Assembly (NCBI RefSeq): GCF_027744825.2
Contig: NC_071340.1
Coordinates: 6,822,501 to 6,886,500 of the forward strand
Origin: Synchiropus splendidus
Lineage: Eukaryota > Chordata > Actinopteri > Syngnathiformes > Callionymidae
DNA: 64,000 nucleotides
Reading direction: 5' to 3'
A program made the translations under genes and the position numbers. Numbering within the stretch: position 1 is the first letter of the stretch; the number at the start of each line of letters is the position of its first letter. Positions 13,141 through 26,415 of this stretch are shown piece after piece. The notes below the pieces were generated by a model that was given only the letters and a program-made list of their open reading frames with translations, had not been told where the DNA came from and searched no databases.

Positions 13141-16100
13141 TTGATTTCTATTTAATTCTTACGCATTTAGCTGTATTTAGCACTGAAATAATAAGAGTTA
13201 CATAAATAAAATAAATAAGTAAACAGGATTCCCACAAATCAAACTGGAACAAAAGACAAATTCTCAAAAACAAAATGAAAATGAATCAGTTATTTCAGTC
13301 GTTCAGTCATTTAGAAATACACAGGCTTTTTTTTAGCTTTAAGGTGTTTCCATTATTTTGTCCAACCTATGTATGCCGACATGTTGCAGTGTGTCACTGG
13401 TGTCAAGTGAATGAGAAACAGCTGATTCAAATGCATCAAGTGCATCTAGCACATCAAAGCAAAATCCATTTGAAAAGGATCATGACACACAATTGTGCCA
13501 AACCAAAAAGTGAAAAAAAATGGCTGTCAGTTAGCTTGAAGGGCCAGCATCTGATGTTGACATAGCTTGCAACAATGGCAGTGATGAAATAGAGTGAAAG
13601 AGTGCATTTGTTTTCTAAAGGAAGACACATCTTAATAAAGGCAGTAAGCCTGTTACCGTATATAAAACCCATTAGATGAACCTTCAATATTTCATAAGCA
13701 CTGTGTTGGACTGAATAATCTTCACATAACAGTGACAATTGCTGCTTGCTGTTTTCTGTTTTTTTTATGAATCTTTTCATCATAGAGACACAAGTCACAC
13801 TAGAATAGGGCCAGGCTAAACAACATTGCCCCCTTATTGTCTCAAGCGTAATGAGCGGGGTGTGTAATGACGCAGGTATTTAAATTAGATCTATATCCAT
13901 TTATTCTCCTTTAGTAACCGAGAGAGTGACCCAGACAGACCCTCAGAACAAGCAATGTAACGTGCAAAAAGTTATACAAGCATCTACTACGACACAAAGT
14001 ACAAGTACTGACAACAGGAATCACAATCAGTATTTTTCATCATAGTATTATTAATATTGTTAATTGTTATATGTTATTTTTACTATACTATTACATTTAC
14101 AAGTACTCTGAAGTAGGAAGTAGGTTTCTAAATGGAAAAGGACTCCAGCTACATTGAATTAAATGCAGGGAAGACATGTGACAGGGCAGTATGACTAATC
14201 CTCTTTAGCAGAAGCACACATGCATTTAAATGAAGGTTTTGCACTTGACTAAAGTACCTGTCTGACAGATGAAATCAATTTAATAGGCCTACATGATAAA
14301 GACTCTGTGGCAAGACAATCTTAACAAATGATAGAAAAATCTATCATGTGCTCTACGTGCTTCACCCCCTGAATCATTGCCTCCTTTCAAGTCTCATTTA
14401 CAACTATAAGACGGCCATTAGCAAAGATCCGCTAAGAGAATAGGGCAATCACAGAGGCTAAGACGTGCACACCATGTGTAATGACTTCAGTGAACGGAGG
14501 GACAGACTGAATCAGTAGAGACGGAGAATGTTCATCAATCATACCATGATGCATGTTAATCAAATTATGGTATACAGATTTGATCCAAAGGTACCAAATC
14601 TTTGCTCCTTTTGGCTAAAACCCAAACCATCAGTTTCTTGTTGCAACAAGATACCCTGATATCACCTCCTGTCAACAGCATCACTGAAAAAAAAGGTCTT
14701 ATTCTGCAACACAGTACTGCGTTATCATCACTCCTATGAAATAGACATATTCAATATCACACAACAAAAACTCAAGAGTTGCTCTTCAGCACCAGCGTTT
14801 ATGCACAACCAGCTGTTCAGACACTGCTGATTATATAGACATGATTCAGTTAAAATGGTGGTATGCGTTTTACTTGGATTTCTCATTCCACAAAAATGAT
14901 GTTGTGAGTCATTCATTCCCTTTCAGCCTCCTCCCTTGTCTGTTTGTGCCTCACTGGTAACATCACACAGCTGGAGCCACTCATCCATTAATGTATCACT
15001 TCGCAAAACTTAAAGAATACCTCTTCTTGGGATCCAACTTTCATATATTAATATTTTAAGCAATCACCCTTATGATCATGAAAGAACCCATAAAACAGTA
15101 CTAAAGTACTTCAAAAGAGTGTTGATACCCCTCCTACACTAGAAAGGGATCTCTTCTATCCATCTTCAGTTTTTTAACAACATTTCTACTTATTATATTT
15201 ATTGACTTTCAGTTTGAACGTAGAACAATGGTTTTATTCCATGGGTTGCTGGTACATCACAGTGGAGTTAGATTTGTTGGATTGTGCAGTCTCTGTTGAA
15301 GCGCAGTAGATTACAGTGATTGAGCAGGAACTTATTGCTGCACAGTTAAGATTATTGTGATAACATGAGTTAAAATCCCTCCCAGTAAAAGCCCTACTTC
15401 ATCATCAGTCCAAATGAACTGGTTCATATTGTCCGTACCAGGATGTGGGCGTTTGGCGGCGAATACACGTTGTGCTGTTTCCTCCCTGACTTCCTTGAAA
15501 ATAGACTGCCACACACAGCTACTACAACGGCATCAGTGAATAGATTTAAAAAGGAAACGTCACCAAGTAAAGAAATTAGATGTAAAATAATTTGGCCAAA
15601 AGAAAAAGGTTGTGTTTTGCAGAAATGGTACAATTATTTCTTTAACATATCTGAATATCAAAAACTGCGGTAGGAGAGACTGCTTGAAACTCGGAAGAAA
15701 GGAAACAGCATAATCACAGAGAATCATGAGTCATAGTGATTATGCCAAAAAAGCTAACTCCAGCGCCAAGTCTGAGTCGCTGCGCTGCCACAGATGCACT
15801 GGAAGAAACCATTGAACGTACAGTTGTGGGAGTCAGCAATAATGGCAAAAATAGTTCTGCGAAATTAGTTGTGCAGAGTACAAGACAAATAGGAAAACAT
15901 GCTAAAATGTTATTTCGTATGTCTTCCAATTTGGGAAAACTATGTTGTTGTTTTTTTCCGAGCAATGTCACTGCATCCCTAATATCTGCTCTTTTAATCA
16001 ATTGTCACTACCATTTCCTCCAAATAATTTACTGTAAACCTTTGACCAGCGATTTAATCAGGCTATTCAGTACTCATGAATCCCTCAACGATAATCTTTC

Positions 16101-17170
16101 AATTTCAGTCACCACATTGGGATATGTAAGACTGCCTCAGAGTACTGTCTGATAAGAAAAACCGCCTCAGATTCACATTATATTGAATTGCTTTGTTCGT
16201 GAATGCAAAAGAGGATGGGCTGAACCTGTTTCCCCGCTCTTCTATCAGCAAGATAAGATGAACACCTGTTCATCTGCTTCATTAGAAAACTCACAAAAGG
16301 AAAACCACTGGGAATGTCAGATACATTTCAGGAGTTTTCATCCTTTGAGGGTCTCTCAGAGCCACCGCGACTGCTTACCACAATTTTCTCCTCAACTGCT
16401 GCGGCAAAAGTTGGTAGGATGTAGGAGTGGAGCAGTCGGGCACAAGGGTAAGATTGACATTGATATTCTGTGGTGGGCCTCCATCACAAGGTTAACCCTC
16501 TTAGTGGGTTTGAAAGGGATCACAGGACCAATTATATTACATTTTTAGAGGCAGATTCAGGATGATTTATCAGCAGTTAGTAGCTGACAAACCCTTTATC
16601 AATGTGCCTGTTTAGTTGGACATTCCATGCACACTAGCTTTATCGACAAACAGCCATGTGACTGAATCTGATTATAAGAAAAAATGACAAGAAATCACCT
16701 GCTATCAAACTAAATGATGATAAATCATTTTCCACATTAGCTTGTCAGAAAGCACTTCAACCATGAGTCATCCATGAATTTCAAAGACAAGCGTTTTGAA
16801 ACAATAACACTGGAAGATGGATGAGAGACTGCTGTCAAAGGGTGGCACAGAGTATTCATTTAGAAGACAGAGGCCTGTTTGACAGGCGTTGTGTCATGTA
16901 GTATTTACACATTTGCCTTCATTTGCCACTATCAACGCAGAGTAGCTTAGGGAAACTGGGGAAGCACTCATACAAATTAAATTATTTTAAAATAACAGAA
17001 CACAGACAAACCAAATCAAAAACACAGCTTCCTTGGCAGAGGTAATAATATTATAGGTCTGTGGTGTTGTACTGTACTTTTGCCTGTCTCTAATTCTCAG
17101 TGAATGACGCAAATAATTGCTTCTAACGTCTACGAGATGAAGTGAAAGATGACTTCAATTAACATTTTTC
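13141..17170. other. non-coding region
   Basis: No recognisable gene. The longest frames (13454-13798 minus, 15736-16152 plus, 16183-16548 plus) lack domain signatures, and some overlap open frames on the opposite strand. Confidence 0.5.
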
Positions 17171-17290
17171 ATAACACAGTTATTATTTTCAGTGTTATGA
17201 AGTGTTATTTTGTAACACTGAAAATATTTCTGTTGTGATGCATTGCTCATTGTCAATGAGCAATGCATCACAATGGAAATATTTTCAGAG
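17171..17290. repeat. double palindrome (two adjacent long hairpins)
   Basis: Hairpin 1 has perfect 13-bp arms, ATTTTCAGTGTTA (17185-17197) and TAACACTGAAAAT (17213-17225). Hairpin 2 is a perfect 20-bp palindrome around a single central base, arms 17233-17252 and 17254-17273. Pairing resumes outward (GAAAATATTTC with GAAATATTTTC), giving an arm of about 33 bp with two mismatches. ATAACAC and GTGTTAT form a further overlapping pair at 17171-17198. There is no coding sequence. It could be a compact fold-back MITE or a cruciform-forming sequence. Confidence 0.85.
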
Positions 17291-17796
17291 ATTTTAGGAT
17301 TGGAAAAAAAAAAAACGTAATTAAATCACAAAAACAGAAAACAAACAAAAAAACATATGTAAAAATTATGGGACAAATAGCACATACAGCTTCAACAGGA
17401 ATCTTTTTCAAATTCTTGGAATCTCTTTGCACTTATATCTGCAATGTAATCACATCTTCTGGTTGTCTGAAGATGGATGAAACCATCCCATTGAATGGGT
17501 GGGTTTAACAGTACACATCACCCATTCATATGGACTAGTAAGCTCCTCCTGTGCCTACTGGTCGGTACAAAAGGTTGTTATCGCCCATTCTATGAGGTCC
17601 TCCTAGTTAAATGCTATAACCATCGCTTTTCACGAGTCCATGGTTGGAGTTAGGGTCAGTATGGGAGGCAGAGGACAGCCTGGCTGTCGTTCATGCCATA
17701 ATACCAAGTTCGTCTCACTTGTTATGGATTTGGGATCAGTAGTTATATATGCTAACTTATTCAGCCATATAGTCAGTGGGCTCCCCACTGACCATG
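17291..17796. other. non-coding, A-rich then LINE-like tail region
   Basis: Begins with an A-rich stretch. The later part leads into AATAAA and a hexamer repeat and may be the last bases of a retroposed LINE. No open frame is recognised. Confidence 0.4.
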
Positions 17797-17836
17797 GCAA
17801 TAAATTTGATTCTGATTCTGATTCTGATTCTGATAA
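17797..17836 (+). repeat. (GATTCT)n tail after AATAAA, probable LINE 3' end
   Basis: GCAATAAATTT is followed by about four to five GATTCT units. A polyadenylation-like hexamer followed by a short tandem tail is typical of fish L2/CR1-type LINE 3' ends. Only the extreme end is recognisable; no reverse transcriptase sequence is seen upstream. Confidence 0.45.
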
Positions 17837-20800
17837 GATTCAGTCAGGATGGCCAAAAAGTTTTTGATACAACATAACCAACCAGACACCACCAATCCAG
17901 CAATGTATGTTTTATGATAAAATGATGTTTCCAAGCTGAGAAACCATGCGTTTTGCCAGCCAGTAAGTAAGTAAAGTTCAAGCCCTAAACAGGTATTCTC
18001 AGCCACTAATGCAATTTTTCTACTTCACATGTAGTGTCCTCATTCTTTCTGAGCCTTGTCTCATTCTTTATCCTCACCACGACAGAAGGCTACTTAATAC
18101 CATCTCAACTACGGTTATAAACAACAGACAGGTCATTGACTAATCAATCTGTGTCTCTGGTCGCTGTCTTGGAGGCCTTGCAGTTGGTCAGCTCTCCTCT
18201 GCTCTGATTTATTCCCTCGTCTCACAGTCTGCCTTAAGATAGTCTTGACGCTACCCCATCTATTTCAACTTTGCCTTCAGTACATTTTCCAAATAAAGTG
18301 AACAACGTCCAAGTATTCTGAAATATGACTCCCACCAGCAAACATCATCCCAAAATATCCACTATATCAGTCTCATTGTCCATAAGACTGCTGTCGAACA
18401 GGGCATTTGAAAAATCTACACAAAACAACACACAGTTACATACAGTGGGTAGCAAGTAGTGAGTCAGTCTCAAAAAAGGCTTACTATTTGCATTTCAGAC
18501 AAATGTGATAGTCCCCATGGTTAAAGGCAACATTTTGAATTTGAGCAATCAAATGCATAGTATGCAAATGCAAAAGAAATGATCAAATAAATGGGAAGTG
18601 AGAAATGGGTTGGAAAGTCCAAATCATTTCCACTTGTGTTGGACCGCGACCATGATCTGCTACCGTCATCATTTTTTGCACTAAACAGTCAAATATATTT
18701 AGCCCAACTGTTAAGTCTGGGGCTTCCTCAATCCTAAGGAAGGTGCAAGCTTTGGATGGGCAATAACTTATCGTACACGATATACTGGCAAAAACAGTCT
18801 CCACGCTGACAATTCTGTATCTCACGATAATACATTTGTGCACTCTCCAGCTTTGCGGCGTTTAACAAGTGACACCGGCGGGTGTCAATTGTGGAGAGTT
18901 TGGTGGAGTTCGATCGTAGTTTTAAAGTTATTTTTAATAAAAAAAACCTTTGACAATTACAATGGTTGACTTACATGGTTGGAATACATATGGACAAAAA
19001 TAGAACATTTTAGCACTCCAATGTCAACAAAATGCCGAAAATTCCATTGGTCTGATATGACATGGCTCAATCTTAGCAGCATGAAGCTTGTTTGCTCACA
19101 GAAGTCCATAATATCATGATCAACAACGGCGCTTTGTTTTATGGAATTTTGCACACCAACAGCATTATAACAAACAATGGATCTTGGATCAGCTGTTTTT
19201 TGCTCTGTATATTATAAGTGAGAGCTGTCTAAAACTTAATTACCTTACCTGGGGAAAAAATAAAAATAAAAATAAAAGCCCTATATTGGACTACGCAGAG
19301 GTCTCACCTCTGATTTTCCACTGAAAGCTGCAGCACTACACCACTGAAGAGGCATGAAACTGCGGTGTTTGCTTACTGGCACCCTGTCCCACCAGAATCA
19401 GCAGCAGAGCAGCAATGCAGCAGCTCTACTCTTTACTTCATGCAAGGACTGCGACATTGTATGGGGAAGTAAGGTCAGGGTGCTACCAGAATGCCCTCCA
19501 GATGCGTTCATATGCCTGTGCATATGGCAAAGCTCCGAAAGGTGAGAGGTGCAAAAAGAGTAAGAGGTGACAGGCAGATTTGTGCGACAAAAAACAAGAA
19601 TCACCATTATTTGTGTTTGGTGGCTGAAAATCTGCATAGCATAGTACAGTTTTGTGGCTAGCTCACTGCGTCTCCATTTCCGCGTGTCACTGAACCACTG
19701 TCCGGTGATGACTGAGCAGGACTGCTTGCTCTTTATTTCATCTTGTTCGTCGTTGTATGTGGTGTCAAGTATCAAGAAATATTGTCTTTCTGGTCTCTTG
19801 AAGTCTCCAAAATCTCGGCAGGAAACAATGACCATGTCTGGCGCGGCCTACAGGCTTCCTTTCTCATGCGTTTAAAAAAAATTACTAGATGAAAAACGCC
19901 AAAAACAATCATCCATTTACCATTTGACAGAAAGTAGCTATAGCCTGCAGCCTCTTGTCTGAAAAGAATTACATTAACTGAAACTTCAATATTACATTTC
20001 TGAGCCAATTTAATCACTGCAGTACAATGGCAAACGAACAGGAAAGAGGAGACAACAATCGTGGGAGAAAAAAAATCTTAGTCGAGAATTTTGACTGGCG
20101 AACATTATGACTTCCACACAGTGAAGAGGTCTGTTATAAACCTGCAGGGTTTTTTTGTTAAGGATATATTTAAGCTGTAACGAGGGGTTGTTAGAGATGT
20201 GTCTTTTAAGACAATGATACATGTTGTATAATTATTGTCATTAAAAATGTGGTGTAATTATCTCAACAAAGGAACTTGTGTTTTGCCAGCCCCTCTTCCA
20301 TCTAACAAAAAAGCTACGCTGGATGGAAATAGAAGAAGGCCATTTACATTTGGTGCTGAGTGGATCAATAATAATAAGCAGAAGATTATACAATTAAGAC
20401 ATTATATATGTATAGCTACAACATTATGAATAGTTCATTAAATCAGATAGCACAGCATCTATACACAAGTACCTAAAATGCTTGTATGCGGATTCTGCTG
20501 CAAAGGATGCTAGGATAGATGACAAATTCCTGCCGTTTTTTTTTGGACCACAGGATTTCTCTTAAGGAGTTTTTGCCCTCTGGATGAGGATGAAATACAT
20601 ATTAAACATACTGTAGGTATTTCATGTATTAAAACTCCACACATGATTCTGACAATACCATATTGTGATAATAGAACAGCATTAACTGTCAAAGCAGCAG
20701 AAAAAAATTAGATTTTTGTGTACTGTCTGCACGGAAAAAGCAACAGGGCACGAATGTTTCAGTCACTATGTTGGGTTAATATGGCAAGACACACTTGCCA

Positions 20801-21064
20801 TGTCCCTGTATGTTTTAAGATAGAAATAATGAATTGAGGATAGCGTAAACCAACTTCAGGTTTTCAGCCGATGGCAGAAATTTTCAGAACAGCAATGTTT
20901 TTTAGAACCAGAATTGTGTTTCGTCATTCCACCTAGACTCTAGCCACATTTACCACCATCTACTTCTACAATTCATAGTTTTTTTTTTAAAGGAGACCAT
21001 CACAGATTCAAGTTCATTTTAGGGATTATGACTTATTGACTTGTTGACACAGGGACCCGGGGGA
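17837..21064. other. non-coding region with possible MITE fragment
   Basis: No gene recognised. Near 18755-18850, GATGGGCAATAACTTATCGT followed by ACACGATATACTGGC resembles the terminus of GGGCGATAT-type short DNA transposons, but its partner end was not found. A 145-codon minus-strand frame at 19398-19835 has no recognisable domain. Confidence 0.4.

Positions 21065-21113
<49 letters not shown>
21065..21113. repeat. (TA)n microsatellite
   Basis: About 24 TA units followed by a T-run. Open frames of repeated Ile-Tyr across it are artefacts of the repeat. Confidence 0.95.
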
Positions 21114-21116
<3 letters not shown>

Positions 21117-24100
21117 TTTTTTTTCATTTATTTTGTATTTGTCCTGTTTTGATATCATGTTTATCCAATACTTATGGTGGTGACATGTCATACTGTTGGA
21201 GTTACTTAAGACAATTATCATTTTGTACTTTGTTTTGTGGTCATTCAAACCTATTTTCTTTATTTTTGTGGGTTGCTTTTATTTACATTTCAGTCTCACC
21301 TGGAATTGTTTATGGAAATGAGGACATTTTTTGGGCAGGGAGGGACGACTGTAAGGGCTGTGATGAGCAATGTTCTTTGTTTACAATGTGGTGGATGGAC
21401 ACAGATGGATGACGTGTGATGACAAATAGAGGGTTGGTGAGTTCGCATGAACAGCTTCCCACACGTCTGTGTTTTGGTCTTTTTTTTAAGCATTATATAC
21501 GCTTCTGCACCTCGCATGCTACACTATCAACTTTTCTTCTACGGCAGTGTAGATGCAGTTCCCAGCTGAATGCAACAGGTCACAAATTAATTTAGCAGGT
21601 AAGTTTCTCAATCCTTGATAATTACATTAAAGACAATTTTAAAAAGACTGTGCTATGTCAGACTCTCTTCAGGACAACATATTCCCAATTGTAGACTGGG
21701 ATTGTCAAACTTTTCTTCAGCACAATTGCAAAAGAGCTGTTCAGCCTTAAGACTCTACTTTTCACTTTGGTGTGTATGATTCAATTTATGCATCACAATT
21801 TTTTCTCAACCCCCCTCGGTTCAGTCTCATTCCAGCATGTCACACTCCTTCACGATATCCATGAACCATTTAATAGATTCTCTAGGCAAATATCCCATCC
21901 CAATAATAATTCTCTGTATGCAGCTGCACATGCAATGGCTCTCTAATATTCTGCAACCTGAAATATGACAGCAAAAATAACACCTTAATTCAGTTAATCA
22001 ATAAAAAATCCTTAACCCGCTGCAGAAACACTGCATAGGGCAGTGCCTTTGGTGTTTTGATATAATAATCTAAACACGAACACATAGAAAAACAATCCAA
22101 ACTCTTCACTTTCTCAGCCTGCTTTCATACAACCAGCTTCCTCCAGCTGCTGATAGTTGAGGCGATGTGCACTATACGTTATCCAAATACCTTTGTCCAG
22201 TCAGCAGAGAAATGTGTTAACACGTACAATGATTCTGGCTTGCTGCCTGGTCATTATGCAAATCAATACAATACAGTACGTGGAGATTGCCTTCATTTAG
22301 CACAACTTAGAAGGCGTCACCAGGAAGCAGCAGCCTGTTATCCCCCTGATTTTATGTTGTACTCAAAGCATTCCTCCCGCCAATAAGTGAGATGAAACGA
22401 GGGGTAAAAACCTAGCAAGCCAAATGTGGAAAATGTATCGAGGCAGTCAAAAAAATCATCATCGTCGAATACATAACCTTCCCAGTCCATATACAGTGAC
22501 AGATCAGGTTAAATTTTCTAGCAATACTCATATTTGTAATGCAGGGGTTGGCATTGTAGTTACAGTTTGTAACATAAAAGATCTGAAGTGGATCAATTCG
22601 CCTGAAAAAAAAACAAAAAACACTGCAGAGTGTATTCATAAGTCAACTGACTTTAGACGTTAAAAGCCTCATTTGCATGAATCCCAAACCAACTGAGTTA
22701 GTAGTCCTGCACACCAATAGCTTTTCTGCTTTAGCCCGGTTGTATTCTGCTAACAGATGATGAGCAACCTCCTTCATGGTTCCTGGACATGATGCTGCTT
22801 CAAATGGACGGGTACGGCCAATGAAGTTCCACTGTCATACAGCCTTTATGTGACTGCCAGGCAGTTGTGTGTACATTGGTCCAGACGCGATGCCATACTC
22901 CGTTGGCCAAAACAAGCAAATTCTGCTTATACTGGGCCTTGCCACATTATCACACACCAGTGAGACAATCGCGTCCTCATGTGTGGATGAACTATCCCTG
23001 GGTCCTCAGTAGTGCCCACTACAGACTTCCAAGCCAACGTCAAGACATGAAATGTCTGATCACTGCATCAGAGAGGGATCACAACATCAAGATGAAGTGC
23101 CCTGTGAAATGGGGGGAAAGGTCACAGCCTGCTCAAACTGCAGACACAGACACCCGGCCCTATCTTGGCCGCCATTTGAGCTTGACACGCCATTCAAATC
23201 TTAAAATGCAGTAACAGATAAACAACAGCGTCTAAGCGTTAAATTGGTAAAACCCTAGTTTTTAATTATGAGAAAGAAATCTCTCTCCAATCTACAGCAC
23301 CACGCTGACGTCTCTTGATATAAGCATTGAGTTCTGCAAGCAACTGACTTAAGTCATTAGGTTTCTTTGAGGATTTTTCCATTAAAACACGCTGAAAACA
23401 TGTTAAGTTCATGTCCACCTCAATGATGCCTCATCCCTTCATTTTTGATCAGCGGTTCTTGACCTTGTTGAAGGTACCATAATCCCACCAGTTTCATATG
23501 CGCATTCACAGAACCCTTCTTTCGTGAAAAGTAAAATATGATTTTTTTTCAAAGTCAAGACAAAATGAACCATGCATGAACATCACCTTGGTCAAAGAAC
23601 AAAACCAACACAGTGCATGAACTCACAACAAATTCACTCTTCAATTTAAACTCAGCAAGTGTTGTGTTCTTGTATTCCCAATCTCCATGTAGCTTCAAGA
23701 AGTGTTCTTTTATTTTTGCTGGTGCGAGACTAGAATTGCCCTAGAGTCAAATCTAGTCGTTTAAATGCATTTGATTTTGTGAGATTTCATCTTTTGGTGG
23801 CTTTCACTTAAGCGCTCATTTACATGTAGAGGAAACCCTGACACAGGTACAAATCTGACAGCTTGGTAATGGAAATGTCCTTTGGAGGCAACTTGATTTG
23901 TTTTTATTATTTCTGCAGTTATTTGTGATAATTGAGAATTATACTTTTGATGATGGAACTTATTGCGCTGCGGTTGATAAATCCATTTCATTTATTTAAT
24001 GATCTGAAAGAAAAGCAATAGTTTCTGTTCAGTGTTTTTTTGTTATATGTCTCTGTCTTTTTACATGTCATGATAACATAATGAATGTAACTGAAACTAC

Positions 24101-26269
24101 CATATGGGTTTCCTCAGCAATTTTTAAGTGAGGTTAACAAATTAATTAATCACACATTTTTAATCACATTACAGCACCAATCTTTGGACCATGTAGATCC
24201 GGCAAAAAAGCATATCCCCCGCCAGGGATCGCATTGCCTCAGCTCAGGGAGGCGCGCCTCACTGTTTGAGAAGAGCTGAAACAGTGCCGAATGGAAACAC
24301 GCAAGACAGTGAATGCCAGCCCAGAACTCATAGCAAGCAAAAGAGTGACACCCTGAGTCACTAAAAGCCAGCTTTGTCTGTGAACATGGGCCTGTGGGGA
24401 TTAAAAAGCTGAGCAAAAGTGAAAAGGCAGGAATCGAAAAGGGACGGATTGCCTGAAGCTTGTTCCTGCGGTTCTGCAATAAATGGAAACTTGGGAATTG
24501 AACGATGGGGTTGAAAGGAAGGGTCTAATGTGTCACTTGACTGTGGCTGACAAACAGAGAGGAAGGTAGAATCAGCCCTTTGAGCGAGCAAACACACAGC
24601 CTAAAAATTAGATTAGAGAGAATAAGAATGGCCTTTCATGACAACAGCCTCTATTAAAACAACACAAAGGCAATAAATTAACTTTTTCACTGACATAAAA
24701 CATCCTTATTTACTTAAGACAAATTGTAACAAGATTTTCAGACACCATGTGTACCATGCATGAAATTACTGTAAGCTAAGCTGGTTAAGTACAACAGAAC
24801 AAGCATCGCTTTAAACCCTGCAAGCACAACAAAATAATACATGTATAGACATATTATTTACATTATTTGTGTACAGATGTAGTCTGACCATAATCTAATG
24901 AAATTCAGCACCAGGCAGACCTCAGGCTGTTGACATGTTTGCTTTTGCAATTCCACTTTCAGAAGTGGTGGCAATAATCGAGCAAGCATATTGGCATCAC
25001 AGCCACATGGAAGTCCAGTTTATTGAATATTATTCTCTATTCAGCAAATTGTCCTGGGTCACCACATCGGCTGTATCAATCAGTGACGAATCCTTAAAAA
25101 CATTCCAAATCAATATAATATATAATAATATAATATACATAATATATAATAATAGTGAAGAACCATAATCTACCTGACATGGATCTTAAATTCATATCTC
25201 GACTGAATATATTGTATTTTAGCTGAATGGCGATATCCGTCAACACATGACAAGAACTCTCAAACCATTTTACGGAAGTTCAAAACCTAAGACCAGCAAA
25301 ATGAGGAGTTAGAATGACCTTTTTCCCTGTTGTTATTATTCTGTTTTCTCTGAAGTATTAATTCAACCAGGACGCAGTTAAATACCAGATAATCTTAATA
25401 CAAGATTATATTGCGATGCTCTGAGTAAATAAACATTAAATAAACAGTAGCAATACCAGCTTTGGTACTTTGACAGCACCCATTACCTATGACAGTGTTA
25501 GCTTACAATATTCAGCCTCAAACCTCAGTGCATAGTGGGTTTTTACAGGGCTGTCAACTCTCACGCACTGGCTATCATGCTACACTCGCCTCTTTCTCCA
25601 CTCCGCTTCAAATCAGTAGCTCTATTTTTCTAGCTCTATATTCTATTTTTGACAGAGCTCCATGCGGCACTGAGCACTGTTCAGGCAGGAGATCAGCCCG
25701 TGATGAGTGACATGAAGGCAGGAAAATGTCAATATAAAACACTATGTGCAGACATTATTCCTATTTTACTGTAAAGGAGCAACTGGAGCATTACAACGTG
25801 GACCGCAGCTCGGCGTAGTGTGAGACCCATACCAAAACCAAGTCTGCTGGAGTTCAGGATTGTAGTTTTAAATGTACTTTTACTGCTACACAAGAAACCC
25901 AACAGTTTATGCTGAGGATTTGATGACATCCACCAGTGCATCTGACCTGATGAGATTGCACAATCAACCATAGTTTTAAACATGTTTCATTCAAGGAAAC
26001 AATAACAACATTAGTAGTTGCATAGAGTCTGATTGTATTTGATGCTTTGCGTTACCCCATGAAAAAGCGGGTTACATTATGGTGCTGTTACATCCGCAGA
26101 TTTTCAACTTTAATGTGTGGGCCTGGAACGTAACCCCCATGATAAACAAGACAACACTGCATACGTAAACCAGTAGGCAGTACCAGGAGCGATGCTACTA
26201 CTGTGCATATCAGTACATGCAGAGATGGCCCTGGCTAAATTTGAAATGTTAAAAGAGAAATCTGTGGCA
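21114..26269. other. non-coding region
   Basis: No recognisable gene, RNA or complete mobile element. Open frames are at most about 115 codons and resemble no family. The stretch 24190-24600 is somewhat richer in GC but shows no clear exon structure. Confidence 0.5.
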
Positions 26270-26415
26270 AGTTTGTTCAGGGAACATGCACAGACAAAAT
26301 CATTTAAAATGCCTGTTATAGTATTTTTAATGACTCATATCTGTGCTTGTTATCGGCAAGTACACAAAAGTCAGCACCTATAAATACCCAAAAACGTGAT
26401 ATCGGGACATCTCTA
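26270..26415. mobile_element. terminal fragment of a hAT-like short element
   Basis: Ends with GATATCGGGACATCTCTAG, close to the TAGGGATGTCCCGATAT-type terminus of fish hAT-derived elements, preceded by TTATCGGCAAGTACACAAAA as in that family. The other end was not found, so this is probably a partial copy. Confidence 0.4.
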
